From Desulfobacteraceae bacterium UBA5616 (GTDB taxonomy: Bacteria > Desulfobacterota > Desulfobacteria > Desulfobacterales > UBA5616): a stretch of 64,000 bases of DNA. Location of the stretch: NCBI GenBank assembly GCA_002423615.1, contig DIKO01000022.1, positions 1-64,000 of the forward strand, read 5' to 3'. The position numbers were made by a program, and so were the translations under genes. The notes under the pieces were generated by a model, which saw nothing but the letters and a program-made list of their open reading frames with translations, was not told the DNA's origin and ran no database searches. Shown here piece after piece: positions 26,301 through 35,722 of this stretch. Within the stretch, counting starts at the first letter, position 1; every line of letters begins with the position of its first letter.

Positions 26301-26768
26301 AAAATCCGGTATGTTCAACAGGAAGAGCTGCCCAGCCGGACGGTAACCGCCGCCCTGCAACAGAAAGGCCTGTCCGGCATACCCTTTTTTGCCCCGGGGG
26401 CCACCTCCATCAAGGGACTGTACCTGGCCGATGCTCCGGGGATCTACATCTCGAAGGCTAAAAAAGGCGCTGCGGCCGCCATCATCGCCGCGGCCCTGAT
26501 GCCCAGAGGCCCGAGGCAAAGCAAGGGGTTTACCGTCTCCATTGATGAGAACTTATGCAGGGGCTGCGGCCGTTGTGTGGATATCTGCCCCTATCGGGCC
26601 ATTACACTGCAAAAAAACGGTATCGGCGGGTGGCATGCGGTTGTTGATGAAGGCCTGTGCAAGGGATGCGGCAACTGTATTTGCAACTGCCCGTCCAATG
26701 CCGCGGACAGCCCTTACCGGGACCAGGGATTTCTGGAGCAGTCGCTGGAGGAAATTTTGTCGCAGTAA
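23391..26768 (+). CDS. Giant GltD/HdrA-like iron-sulfur flavoprotein
   Basis: A 1125-residue fusion. An N-terminal dinucleotide-binding-like segment is followed by a ferredoxin motif (CTLCGRCYQACP, near 112). Then comes a complete GltD-type NAD(P)H oxidoreductase unit: CQENCPLGVN, CGRICTHPCEAGC, FAD motif GSGPSGLAAAAE near 254 and a second nucleotide site VIGDGNAAF near 385. A cysteine-rich cluster CLQCGVCSECLEC follows near 618, then an HdrA-like part (GVFVCRCND and the CxSEGY-type site), and finally two 4Fe-4S motifs (CRGCGRCVDICP, CKGCGNCICNCP). It could link NAD(P)H, ferredoxin and a disulfide-type partner, as in flavin-based electron bifurcation. That role is inferred from domains and operon. 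Confidence 0.85.
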   Translation: MKPPKERLHRVIVIGATPTGIAATNKLGEIGIPVTLVDSHDDLDRTLSADEWRMDSGVPFNYAHRPGLIRILRNPSIHCIMPAEVKSIKHSSQGFRVRLKKAPTYIDPDRCTLCGRCYQACPVHTSDGFKAIRYDGRMTLPGRPVIDKRRKPPCQENCPLGVNAQGYIALTRAEKFTEALALVRKDNVLAGICGRICTHPCEAGCRRGELDDPIAIRDIKRFLADDEGHVPKSSEEEPPGLKSALQRSEKIAVIGSGPSGLAAAAELAQKGYPVTAFEKENEPGGLLRYGIGPHRLPRHVLDTDLHYIRNLGVKFITQSPVNPDGDLDGLFSEYQAVILATGAWKDRKLGVPGEDLKGVSGCLSFLNNLYRTPISAFPEKTAVIGDGNAAFDLARTLKRLGAEVSIISWFPLNLIPADPEEIKAALEEKITIIDSLKVVRFKGKGGKLTGLSAMPTIPGPPDANGMPWPVIIQDGAPVDMNFTRAFVAIGQSGPYSHVTATTLPFEVSEQGFIRTRGSSRTSRKGLYAAGDTVTGPSSVVKAMAAGRMAARDVHEDLCGHVTLTDGPERPENLDFPVISEDIPALSRPAMPEKQLSARMDSFAEVALGLSGHQVVFEAERCLQCGVCSECLECVNACGAIQAVRHDDHFLEITEHAGVIIMADPGIAAQVKGEDVIRAYGPRQAKTDVNAMIVRGYAAAAKAMVLLAKTSQRLKGHGISFHAPDPGLSPEIRIGVFVCRCNDALGWLDGMTEYLQGLSRRNDIFHVEVLNSACTSEGYAGIFKSVREKGITRMVLASCVCCPLNFVCSACSDQRSRLKNGLFTGTGISRSMVETCNLRGEVLRLVGKDPHTALKRFVGLMDRSITRATKLKPLPSLARNYNFATAVIGESEAAVASARILAEAGLDIFLFGAKADAVNGNPAYPNVHTFENSEVKRISGTLGEFQLSVQTGLDEQKIQVGAIILGEKSRSKIRYVQQEELPSRTVTAALQQKGLSGIPFFAPGATSIKGLYLADAPGIYISKAKKGAAAAIIAAALMPRGPRQSKGFTVSIDENLCRGCGRCVDICPYRAITLQKNGIGGWHAVVDEGLCKGCGNCICNCPSNAADSPYRDQGFLEQSLEEILSQ

Positions 26769-26824
26769 CCCGGGGAAGCATCAAAATCGACCCCATTAAC
26801 CGGAAAAGAACGCATAATCAGAAA

Positions 26825-28408
26825 ATGGACAAATCAAATATAATTTTATTTTTATGTAACTGGGGACCCCATACGGCTTTTCAATTGCTCCAGGACAAAG
26901 GTGCGGATATCCCTTACGAAATCAAGATGGTGCGCATTCCCTGTTCAGGGAGAATCAACAAATCCCTTCTGCTGAAGGCCTTTGAAAAAGGGGCGGACGG
27001 TGTCGCTCTGGTGGGGTGCAGCTCCGGGGCCTGCCGCTACGGCAATGGGACGGACATCGCCGGAACCAACATCGCCGATACCCGAAGTATCCTGAAACTC
27101 ATGGGCCTGGGCGAAGACCGGTTGCGGCATGCCACCTTCCTGCCGGATGAAGCCGATGCGCTTTTAACCTTTTTAACGGATTTTGCCGGAGACATCCGGG
27201 AAATGCGGAAAACACCGGTTGCCTCCCCCATGCCCTCCCTGCCGGAAAACAGATCCGTTGACTTCCTGAGGGGAATTCTTACGAAACATGATGTATATGC
27301 CTGTCAGGACTGTGGGAAATGTTCATCTTCGTGTCCTCTGACATTGATCGGGAAACCGTTTTCTCCAAGGGGCATCGTTAATTCACTCATTGCCGGGGAT
27401 ATTGACGACCCTTCGGTGCAAAACGATATCTGGTCCTGTCTGACCTGTGGACTTTGCTACGATCGTTGCCCCTCGGCGGTCAATTTCCCCGACTTTATCC
27501 GGGACATTCGATGTCATATCATATCCCTGGGCAATCCTGTCAGGGAAACCCACAACGGCTTTTTCCAGTCTCTGATGAGGATTATGACTTCTCCGGAGGT
27601 GAAAACGCAAAAATGGGCCTGGGTCCCGGAAGAAATCAAGCTCGACGACAACAGCCCCATTCTTTTTTTCGGGGGCTGCGCGCCTTACTTTGACGCATTT
27701 TTCAGGCATCACCTGGGAGTTGAAACCACGAATATATTAAAGGACAGCCTCCGCCTTCTCAACTTTTTCGATATCAAGCCCGCTCTTCTTGAAAATGAGC
27801 GGTGCTGCGGACATGATCTTCTGTGGGCCGGGGATGAAGCGAACTTTCTCAAACTGGCGGCCTTGAATGTTGACATGATCCACAGCCGGAATATCGAAGA
27901 AGTGGTAACGGCCTGCCCGGAATGTTTCAGGACCCTGTCCCATGACTACCCTGAACGGGGCATCCCGGTTCGATTCAAGGTCACGCACATCTACGACTTC
28001 CTGGAAAGGGAGATCGACAAGGGCGGCGTTGACTTTAAAAAATTCAGAAAAACCATTACCTATCAGGACTCCTGCCGGCTCAGCCGGTTCGACAACCGGG
28101 CGGACCTTCCCCGCCGGTTGATAAAACGGTTGAAGCCCGATGGGTTTCATGAAATGCCTGAAAACGGACGGGCCGCTGTGTGTTGCGGCAACAGCGCCTG
28201 GATCGGCTGCGATTCATACAGCAAGGCCCTTCAGGTCAAACGATTGCGGCAAAGCCGGGCAAACGGCGGGAATCTTCTGGTGACCTCCTGCCCCAAATGC
28301 CAGATTCACCTGCGGTGCGCCATGGAAGACCCTTTTCTGGGAGATGAACTGGCCGTCGAGATCAGGGATTTAACCAGTATTATCGCAGAGACCATCAACT
28401 GGGCATGA
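26825..28408 (+). CDS. MvhD-HdrC-HdrB-like fusion protein
   Basis: A 527-residue fusion. Residues 1-135 resemble MvhD, the 2Fe-2S electron-delivery protein, with FLCNWGPH and the VGCSSGACRYGNG stretch. Then come two 4Fe-4S motifs of HdrC type (CQDCGKCSSSCP, CLTCGLCYDRCP), and a C-terminal pair of CCG domains of HdrB/HdrD type with CCGHDL and CCGNSAW. HdrB/D domains hold the unusual 4Fe-4S clusters that reduce disulfides in methanogens. The start is the ATG at 26825; the ribosome site is weak, and the frame is open further upstream into the previous gene. The true electron acceptor in a sulfate reducer is not established. Confidence 0.85.
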   Translation: MDKSNIILFLCNWGPHTAFQLLQDKGADIPYEIKMVRIPCSGRINKSLLLKAFEKGADGVALVGCSSGACRYGNGTDIAGTNIADTRSILKLMGLGEDRLRHATFLPDEADALLTFLTDFAGDIREMRKTPVASPMPSLPENRSVDFLRGILTKHDVYACQDCGKCSSSCPLTLIGKPFSPRGIVNSLIAGDIDDPSVQNDIWSCLTCGLCYDRCPSAVNFPDFIRDIRCHIISLGNPVRETHNGFFQSLMRIMTSPEVKTQKWAWVPEEIKLDDNSPILFFGGCAPYFDAFFRHHLGVETTNILKDSLRLLNFFDIKPALLENERCCGHDLLWAGDEANFLKLAALNVDMIHSRNIEEVVTACPECFRTLSHDYPERGIPVRFKVTHIYDFLEREIDKGGVDFKKFRKTITYQDSCRLSRFDNRADLPRRLIKRLKPDGFHEMPENGRAAVCCGNSAWIGCDSYSKALQVKRLRQSRANGGNLLVTSCPKCQIHLRCAMEDPFLGDELAVEIRDLTSIIAETINWA

Positions 28409-28485
28409 TGGTCTCCCGAACCCCGGAAAATACCGGCGGTCTATTGAGATAAGCACCAGCCCAAATTACCGTTTGAGGAATTTTG

Positions 28486-30939
28486 ATGGAAGCAATCAAT
28501 ACTCTATCCACACCGGTCGATGGAAAAAAGACTCCGAAAATCGGCGTTTATGTTTGCCATTGCGGATTGAATATCGCCCAGACAGTGGATTGCGCAAAGG
28601 TGGCACGAAACGCCCTGGAGTTGAGCGGCGTGCTGATGGCCAAAGATATCGGATATGCCTGTTCGGAACCGGGCCAGAATGAAATCCGGCAGGATATTGC
28701 TGAAAACGGACTGGACCGCGTGGTGATCGCCTCCTGTTCACCCCGGCTTCATGAGCCCACCTTCCGGAAGATGATGGAAGCTGCCGGCTTGAACCCGTTC
28801 ATGCTGGAAATGGCCAATCTCAGAGAACAATGCAGCTGGGTCCATATGCACGAACCCGATGCGGCAACGGACAAGGCGTTTGATCTGGTCAAGATGGCCG
28901 TATCCCGGGCCCAGCGCCTTGCACCCCTTTTTCCGGAAACCATGCCCCTGACCAAACGGACCCTGGTCATCGGCGGAGGTGTCGCGGGCATACAGGCGGC
29001 CCTGGACCTTGCGGACAGCGGATACGAAGTGGTTCTGGTGGAAAAGAGCCCCTCCATCGGGGGCATCATGGCCCGGCTGGACAAGACCTTTCCCACCATG
29101 GACTGTTCCATCTGAATTCTCGGTCCGAAGATGACGGATGTCGGTCGACATCCTAAAATAAAGCTTCACACCCTTTCCGAGGTCGTGGATGTGAAGGGGT
29201 ATGTGGGAAATTTCAAGGTGAAGCTGTTGAAAAAAGCCCGCTATGTGGCGGAAAACGACTGCACCGGCTGCGGCGAATGCGCAAAAGTCTGCCCGGTGGT
29301 GCGGCCGGATGAATTCAACCTGGGGCTCTCTTCCCGTCGGGCCATTTATTCGCCTTTTCCCCAGGCCGTACCGGCGGCTTACATGGTGAACATCCATGAA
29401 TGTCTGGGCCACAACCCCTCGGTATGCTCCAAATGCGTGGACGCCTGTGAAAAGAAATGCATCAATTTTCACATGTCCGATGAGGAGATCATCGAAGAGG
29501 TGGGCACCATCATCGTGGCCACGGGATCGACTCCCTTTGATCCCAGGGAAATGGATGAGTACGGCTATACCCGGTTTGAGAATGTGCTGACCAGCATAGA
29601 ATTCGAGCGCCTGGTGAATGCAGGCGGTCCCTCCCAGGGTGCTTTGATCCGGCCCGGGGACCGGATCACCCCCAAATCCGTCGGGTTCATTCAATGTGTG
29701 GGCTCCAGGTCATCCAACAAGGGCGGAGAATACTGCTCCAATGTCTGCTGCATGAACACCATTAAAAGCACCCTGGTGATCAAGGAGCATTTTCCCGATG
29801 TCGACGTCAAGGTATTTTACATCGATATCCGGGCGTTCGGGAAGGGATTCGAAGAACTCTACCGGCGAAGCCGGCGTCTGGGCGTGCAGTATATCCGGGG
29901 TCTTCCCGGAAACGTCGAGGAACTGGGGAATAAAAGCCTTAAGGTTGCCGTAGAAGATTCCGCGTCCCATCAGGTGAAATTTCACGAACTGGATATGCTG
30001 GTACTGGCCGTGGGCATCAAACCCACCCGGAGCAACCACAAATTGCAGGAGATGCTGGGCCTGCAATTGACCCCTGACGGATTTTTCCTGGAAGCCCATC
30101 CCAAGCTTCAGCCCGTGGATGCCGCCACACGGGGCATTTATTTCGCCGGTTGCGCCGAAGGCCCGAAAGATATCAAGGAAAGCGTAACCCAGGGATCCGC
30201 CGCATCGGGGCGGGCCATCCGGCTGATGCATAAAGGTGAAATCACCACGGAGCCCATCACTTCGGAGATTGTCGAGGAGCGCTGCAAGTCCTGCGGGAAA
30301 TGCGCCGAAGTCTGCCCGTATAACGCCATTACCGTGGATGTGAAGCGAAAAACACCTGCAGTGGTGAATTCCGCGGCCTGTGCCGGATGCGGGACCTGCG
30401 CGGCGGAATGTCCTTTTGACGCCATTGTCATGAACCATTTTACCGACGGTCAGATCATCGGCCAGGTCGACGCCATGCTGGAGAATGCACCCGAATCCAA
30501 GATTCTGGTGTTTGCCTGCAACTGGTGTTCCTATGCCGGAGCCGATTATGCAGGGGTATCCCGTCTCCAGTACCCGGCCAATGTCAGGCTGATCCGGACC
30601 ATGTGTTCCGGCAGGGTGGATGAAAAATTCATCTGGGAAGGATTTGAAAAAGGGGCCCCGGTGGTCCTGGTTTCGGGGTGTCATTTCGGAGACTGCCACT
30701 ACATCGACGCCAACCGCTGGACTGAGAAACGGGTGCTGAAAGTTCAGAAGAAAATGGAAAAACTCGGAATCCGGCCGGAAAGACTTCAGTTGAAATGGAT
30801 CAGCGCCGCGGAGGGGGCCATTTTTGCGGATTTTATGCAAAAAATGGAAGAACTGCGACAAACGGTGTCGGCCGGGGAAATCAGGGATACTGTCAGGATC
30901 CTGAAAAACCCGCGCCGGGAAAAAGGGGATAAGGATTAA
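28486..30939 (+). CDS. hdrA: Selenocysteine HdrA fused to MvhD
   Basis: An 817-residue selenoprotein read through an in-frame TGA at 29113-29115 (codon 210). Before it lie the HdrA N-terminal VCHCG and CSPRLHE motifs and the FAD site GGGVAGIQAA; the TGA falls in DCSI-U-ILGPKM, exactly where other HdrA proteins have the second cysteine of CSxC. After it the protein continues in the same frame with 4Fe-4S motifs CTGCGECAKVCP, CKSCGKCAEVCP and CAGCGTCAAECP, then a C-terminal MvhD domain (CNWCSYAGAD). GAGGAA precedes the ATG at 28486. HdrA carries the FAD that bifurcates electrons. Automated calling would likely split it in two; I treat it as one gene because of the exact alignment, the hairpin downstream and selB. 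Confidence 0.92.
29136..29153 (+). promoter_or_regulatory. SECIS hairpin for hdrA Sec codon
   Basis: GGATGTC (29136-29142) pairs perfectly with GACATCC (29147-29153) around a GGTC loop. The loop begins 27 bases after the TGA, within the spacing bacterial SelB accepts, and starts with guanines as bacterial SECIS loops do. The region is also coding. Confidence 0.75.
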
Positions 30940-31007
30940 GGGCTCAGGGCAGAGGTGCGGTAAAGAAAAACAGTGGAAACACCTGTAGATGCCGACGGAT
31001 TCGCTTC

Positions 31008-34000
31008 ATGGAATTTATTGCCGATTTTCACGTGCATTCGAAGTACTCCCGTGCAACGGCCCGGGATCTGGATCTGGAAAGCCTTTATGTCGCTGCCCGC
31101 ATCAAGGGCATTACGGTGGTCGGGACCGGCGATTTCACCCATCCGGCCTGGTTTAGCGAAATCCGGGAAAAACTGACGCCCGCCGAACCGGGGCTGTTTA
31201 AACTAAAAGAGGATATCGCCGCCGGATGCGACGAAAAGGTTCCGGTCTCCTGCCGCGGCACCGTAAGATTCATACTGACCAGTGAAATCAGCAATATCTA
31301 CAAGAAAAACGGCAAAACCCGGAAGAATCACAACCTCATATTCCTGCCGGATCTTCAGACGGCCTGGGAATTGAATGCCCGACTGGACCGGATCGGCAAC
31401 ATCAAATCCGACGGCAGGCCTATATTGGGGTTGGATGCCAGGAACCTCCTGGAACTTCTTCTGACCGTTTCCGAAGACGGATTTTTAATTCCCGCACACA
31501 TCTGGACCCCATGGTTTTCTCTTCTGGGCTCCAAATCCGGATTCGACTCGGTAACCGAATGCTTTGAAGATCTGGCTCCTCGAATTTTCGCCGTGGAGAC
31601 CGGATTGTCGTCGGATCCGCTCATGAACTGGCGGGTTTCCCATCTGGATAACCTGACCCTGGTTTCCAACTCGGATGCCCATTCGCCGTTTAATCTGGGC
31701 CGTGAAGCCAACCGATTCAATACCACCCTTTCGTACGGGGATATCAAAAACGCCCTGGAAACCGGCGATCCGGAAAAGTTTTCCGGCACGCTTGAATTTT
31801 TTCCGGAAGAAGGGAAGTATCATCTGGACGGCCACCGGAAGTGCGGCATCCGTTTTTCTCCCCGGGAAAGCAGGGCGCAATGCAATATCTGCCCGTCCTG
31901 CGGGGCTCAGCTGACCCTGGGGGTGCTGAACCGGGTCGAAGAACTGGCGGATCGAAGGGAGGGAGAAAGACCCGAAAAGACCCATCCCTTCCATAACATC
32001 ATTCCCCTTACCGACATTCTGGCCGACATTTTCGAAGTGGGGCCCAAATCGAAAAAAGTCGCCTATGCCCAGAACCTGTGCGTCAAAATCCTTGGCCCTG
32101 AATTAAGTATTCTCAGGAACATCGGCCGGGAGGAACTGGACAGAACAGGAATCCCCCTGCTGGGAGAAGCTGTCGAACGGATGCGGCTCGGCCGGATTCG
32201 CCTGTCTCCGGGATACGACGGTGAATACGGCAAGGTCCATATTTTTGAATCCGGCGAGCGAAAACAGCTGCTGGGTCAAAAATCGCTGTTCCTGATGCCG
32301 GTGATAGAAGTAAAGTCCCCGGGCAGGCTTCTGGTGAACGAAACCGTTGACCCAAAGCCGGAGCCCGCTCCCCTCGGGGTTTTCTCCGTTAAAGAACCGC
32401 CGACGGTTTTTGAACCGGCTGCCGGTATTTATTCCGGCCTGAATGCAGAACAGCAGGAAGCCGTCATGCATCAAAAAGGTCCCCTGATGATCACCGCAGG
32501 GCCCGGCACCGGGAAAACCCGCACCATCACCCACCGGATCGCGTATCTGGTGAGGGAAAAGGGGATATCCCCGGAGCATATCCTGGCGGTCACCTTCACC
32601 CACAAAGCCGCACGGGAAATGAAAGAGCGGCTGGGGAAACTGTTGGGATCCCATGCGCCCCCTCCCAGGGCTCTTACCTTCCATTCCTTCTGCCATGAGA
32701 TCCTTGCAGGCGAATGCCGGAGGGCTGGAAAACCTGAAAACATCATCATTGACGAAGATGAACAGCGGCTTTTTGTCCGGGAGGCATTGAACCGGATCAA
32801 CCCGGAGAACAACGGGGCAGCGGATGTCAAGGCGATGACGGACGGCATCGTCGCCGCCAAACAAAAAATCCTGGGGCCTCTGGATGATTTGTCCGAAATC
32901 GGCGAAACCCGCACGTTTTTTACCGATGTGTACCAGGCCTACCAGGATCTGCTCGCCCGGAGCAACGTTCTGGATTACGAAGACCTGATCGTCAACGCCT
33001 TAAAAATTCTGGAAATCGATTCCCGGGCGGGGAAAACATACCGGGATCAGTTCAAGTTCATTTTCGTGGACGAATATCAGGACCTGAATTACGGACAATA
33101 CCGGCTCATTCAAGCGCTTTCATCTCCGGATAAAGACCTTTGCGTCATCGGTGATCCGGATCAGTCCATTTATGGTTTCCGGGGCTCCGATGCCCGGTAT
33201 TTCAAACGGTTTTTGAATGATTTTCCCGGGGCCAGGTCCATTTCTCTATCCCAAAATTACAGGTCGACGGAAACTATACTGGAAGGCGCTTTCCAGGTGA
33301 TTCGCAGGACCCGGAACAAAGAGGGTAATCCCTGCCGCATTTTTTCCGGCATCAACGGGGGGAAAACCCTGTCCGTACTTTCCGCATCCTCGGAAAAGGC
33401 CGAAGCCGTGGCCATCGGGCGGATGATCGAAAACATGGTGGGGGGGATGGGATTGCACGCCATGGATTTTGATAAGATTCATGATCCTGCAGGAAGCTTC
33501 GAAAGGCCTTTTTCCGATTTCGCCGTTTTATACCGGACACGGAACCAGGGGAGGTTCATCTCCGATATCCTTTCCAGGGCGGGTATCCCCTGCCAGGTGG
33601 TCAGCCGGGAAGACTGCCTTTCCGGAAAAGGCATTCGCGAATTGATCTCTTATCTTAAACTGATGGAAGGCTGGGGGACCATCTGGGACTTTGAAAGGCT
33701 TTTCCGTATCCCCGGCTGGGGCATCGGCGGCAAAATTCTTGAAAAATTCAGGACCTGGTTTTTTGAAAAAAGGATCGGATTTCCTGAAGCGCTGAACCAT
33801 GTCCGGCGATTGCCCATTCCGGGACTTTCCCATGCCGGGCAGTTGAAACTGGACCGGGCCACCGGAAAACTTTTTCATTTAAAGAAGAAATTTCAGGATT
33901 ACCCGGTGTTTGACATATTGTTGAGGCTGGCCCGGGAGCCGTTTCTTGAACCTTTGTTGAAACAAAACCGGGAATCGGAAAGCAACATGACCTGGCTTTT

Positions 34001-34427
34001 GAACCGGGCCAAAGAATTTAGCACCGATGCAAGCGGTTTTTTAAGGGAAATTACCCTGGACACGGATACCGACATCTATGATGCCATGGCCCAGAAGGTC
34101 GCCCTCCTGACCCTCCATGCCGCCAAGGGGCTCGAGTTTCCGGTCGTTATCATCGCCGGCTGCGAAGACGGGTTGATCCCCTACATTCGATCCGGCGAGG
34201 CGGAGACGGATATGGATGAAGAACGGAGACTCTTTTACGTCGCCATGACCCGGGCCAAAGAGCATTTATGCTTTTCATGGGCCGGAAACAGAAACATTTA
34301 CGGGAAAAGGGAAGAGCGGCGGCTTTCCCCTTTTGTGGAAGACATCGAAGAAAGGCTGCTTCACCGGGAAAGGGGGCAGACACCTGCCAAAAGGGAAAAA
34401 CCCCAGACCCAGCTATCCCTGTTCTGA
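31008..34427 (+). CDS. EndoQ-like PHP nuclease fused to UvrD helicase
   Basis: A 1139-residue fusion. Residues 1 to about 440 resemble endonuclease Q (the TIGR00375 group). It has a PHP metal-binding N-terminus (DFHVHSKYS), further metal-site stretches (PAHIWTPW, SNSDAHSP), and a zinc cluster CGIRF...CNICPSCG near 285. EndoQ cuts DNA beside deaminated bases. From about 480 comes a full UvrD-type helicase: GPGTGKTRT, VDEYQDLN, GDPDQSIYGFRG, LTLHAAKGLEFP and RRLFYVAMTRAKE. A natural reading is a repair enzyme that nicks at deaminated bases and unwinds from the nick. The start ATG has no strong ribosome site. It begins 68 bases after hdrA and runs convergent with the next gene. Confidence 0.85.
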   Translation: MEFIADFHVHSKYSRATARDLDLESLYVAARIKGITVVGTGDFTHPAWFSEIREKLTPAEPGLFKLKEDIAAGCDEKVPVSCRGTVRFILTSEISNIYKKNGKTRKNHNLIFLPDLQTAWELNARLDRIGNIKSDGRPILGLDARNLLELLLTVSEDGFLIPAHIWTPWFSLLGSKSGFDSVTECFEDLAPRIFAVETGLSSDPLMNWRVSHLDNLTLVSNSDAHSPFNLGREANRFNTTLSYGDIKNALETGDPEKFSGTLEFFPEEGKYHLDGHRKCGIRFSPRESRAQCNICPSCGAQLTLGVLNRVEELADRREGERPEKTHPFHNIIPLTDILADIFEVGPKSKKVAYAQNLCVKILGPELSILRNIGREELDRTGIPLLGEAVERMRLGRIRLSPGYDGEYGKVHIFESGERKQLLGQKSLFLMPVIEVKSPGRLLVNETVDPKPEPAPLGVFSVKEPPTVFEPAAGIYSGLNAEQQEAVMHQKGPLMITAGPGTGKTRTITHRIAYLVREKGISPEHILAVTFTHKAAREMKERLGKLLGSHAPPPRALTFHSFCHEILAGECRRAGKPENIIIDEDEQRLFVREALNRINPENNGAADVKAMTDGIVAAKQKILGPLDDLSEIGETRTFFTDVYQAYQDLLARSNVLDYEDLIVNALKILEIDSRAGKTYRDQFKFIFVDEYQDLNYGQYRLIQALSSPDKDLCVIGDPDQSIYGFRGSDARYFKRFLNDFPGARSISLSQNYRSTETILEGAFQVIRRTRNKEGNPCRIFSGINGGKTLSVLSASSEKAEAVAIGRMIENMVGGMGLHAMDFDKIHDPAGSFERPFSDFAVLYRTRNQGRFISDILSRAGIPCQVVSREDCLSGKGIRELISYLKLMEGWGTIWDFERLFRIPGWGIGGKILEKFRTWFFEKRIGFPEALNHVRRLPIPGLSHAGQLKLDRATGKLFHLKKKFQDYPVFDILLRLAREPFLEPLLKQNRESESNMTWLLNRAKEFSTDASGFLREITLDTDTDIYDAMAQKVALLTLHAAKGLEFPVVIIAGCEDGLIPYIRSGEAETDMDEERRLFYVAMTRAKEHLCFSWAGNRNIYGKREERRLSPFVEDIEERLLHRERGQTPAKREKPQTQLSLF

Positions 34428-34508
34428 CCTCCCTTCAGACGGCCTTCCCGGAATAACGGCAGGGGATCTTCCCGTTTTCTGTCCGGCTCCCTCTGCCGTA
34501 ATGCCGGA

Positions 34509-35474
34509 TCACACTCTTATCCGCCAGCAGCGGTGAATGGGCTGACGCTTCCGGATGTAGTCTTCGGGAATGGTGTCGGCTGTAATTTCCGTGATTTCGG
34601 ATGCTTTCAGGGAAGGGGCCTGAATTTCGAACCCCTGGTGATTGGTGGAGAAAAAAACAATGCCGTCCGGGCGCATCAGCTCGAAGACGGAAGCCAGGAG
34701 TTTCGGGTGATCTGCTTTGATGTCAAAGGACTGATTGCGGATCCGGGTGGTGGAATAGGATGGCGGATCCACCACGGCCAGATCAAAACGGTCCCCGGAA
34801 CGCCGGGCTTTTTTCAGGAAATCCGGGGTGTCCGCATGCACCAGCCGGTTGCTTTCTTCCGGGATGCCGTTTACCGCGAAGTTTTCCCGGGCCCAGTGAA
34901 TGGCGGTTTCGGAACGGTCCACCGAAAGGGTGCTTCTTGCCCCCCCTTTGGCCGCATAGCAGGAGAATGTCGCCGTGTAGCAGTAAAGATTGAGAAAATC
35001 CTTTCCTCCGGCCATTTCCCGGATCATCCAGCGGGTATCCCGGTGATCTGAAAATAGCCCCGTATCCACGAAATCCCCCGGGTTGACGAGAAATTTCAGA
35101 TCCCTTTCCGAAACCAGGAATTTCTCATCGGTATGGTCGATCCGTTTGTACCGCTGGCCGTCTTTTTTCCCTGCGCGACGCTCCTTGAGATGAACCTTTT
35201 CCATGGGGATTCCCATGGCTTTCGCCACTGCGGCCGCCATCATCGGCAGCCATTCCGGGGACGATTGCCTGCGCATATACTCTCCCACCACCAGGCGGCC
35301 CGCATACCAATCCACCACAGCCCGGATTTCAGGGATATCCCAGTCGTAAAGCCGAAAGACTTCGATACCTTCCCGTGAGAACCGTTTTTGAAGATGCCTC
35401 AAGCGCTTCTTCACCCGGTTGGCCAGCATTTCCCCCTGGGCTTCAAACTTTTGCAATGTTTCCGGATCCATCAT
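34509..35474 (-). CDS. RlmI-type SAM-dependent rRNA methyltransferase
   Basis: A class I methyltransferase of about 321 residues in the RlmI/COG1092 group. It has the SAM-binding region FLNLYCYTATFS (motif I), an acidic end SVDRSETAI, and the catalytic-region motif VVDPPSYS; the family methylates cytosine C5 in 23S rRNA or related sites. I start it at the MM pair at 35474/35471, which has AGGA upstream and avoids a non-conserved 72-residue extension that an upstream open frame would add. The exact target position cannot be read from the sequence. Confidence 0.85.
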   Translation of the reverse strand: MMDPETLQKFEAQGEMLANRVKKRLRHLQKRFSREGIEVFRLYDWDIPEIRAVVDWYAGRLVVGEYMRRQSSPEWLPMMAAAVAKAMGIPMEKVHLKERRAGKKDGQRYKRIDHTDEKFLVSERDLKFLVNPGDFVDTGLFSDHRDTRWMIREMAGGKDFLNLYCYTATFSCYAAKGGARSTLSVDRSETAIHWARENFAVNGIPEESNRLVHADTPDFLKKARRSGDRFDLAVVDPPSYSTTRIRNQSFDIKADHPKLLASVFELMRPDGIVFFSTNHQGFEIQAPSLKASEITEITADTIPEDYIRKRQPIHRCWRIRV

Positions 35475-35722
35475 CTGAAGAAATCCTGATAGTAAATGAA
35501 TAGGCTTAAAACGGATTGAGCGTCTATCCCGATTGTTTTTCATTGGATACCAGAAACCATCGGGTGAAGCAAACGAATGTTGCCCCACTGTTTCGACGGC
35601 TGATCGGACAATCGGGAATATTTGGCCCGGTAAAATTTGACAAACCCCGCTCTTGTCGTATAAAGTTCTGAAACCGAACCCCCGGAACATATTTCAGCTA
35701 CAGTTTACGGAACGAAATACAC

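Noticed and set aside
23391..26768. Second selenoprotein in the giant flavoprotein
   Set aside because: No in-frame TGA occurs in this gene; its cysteine motifs are complete.
28486..29115. Short HdrA N-terminal gene ended by TGA, followed by a separate gene at 29131
   Set aside because: The frame is unbroken apart from TGA, which sits on the conserved CSxC position, and a SECIS-like hairpin and selB are present. One selenoprotein gene explains it better.
34456..34499. ACGGCAG/CTGCCGT inverted repeat between two convergent genes
   Set aside because: The loop is about 30 bases and no T run follows on either strand, so a terminator is not supported.
35475..35690. Seventy-two-residue N-terminal extension of the RlmI-type gene
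   Set aside because: It has no family-like sequence, and an AGGA-preceded MM start gives the usual length.
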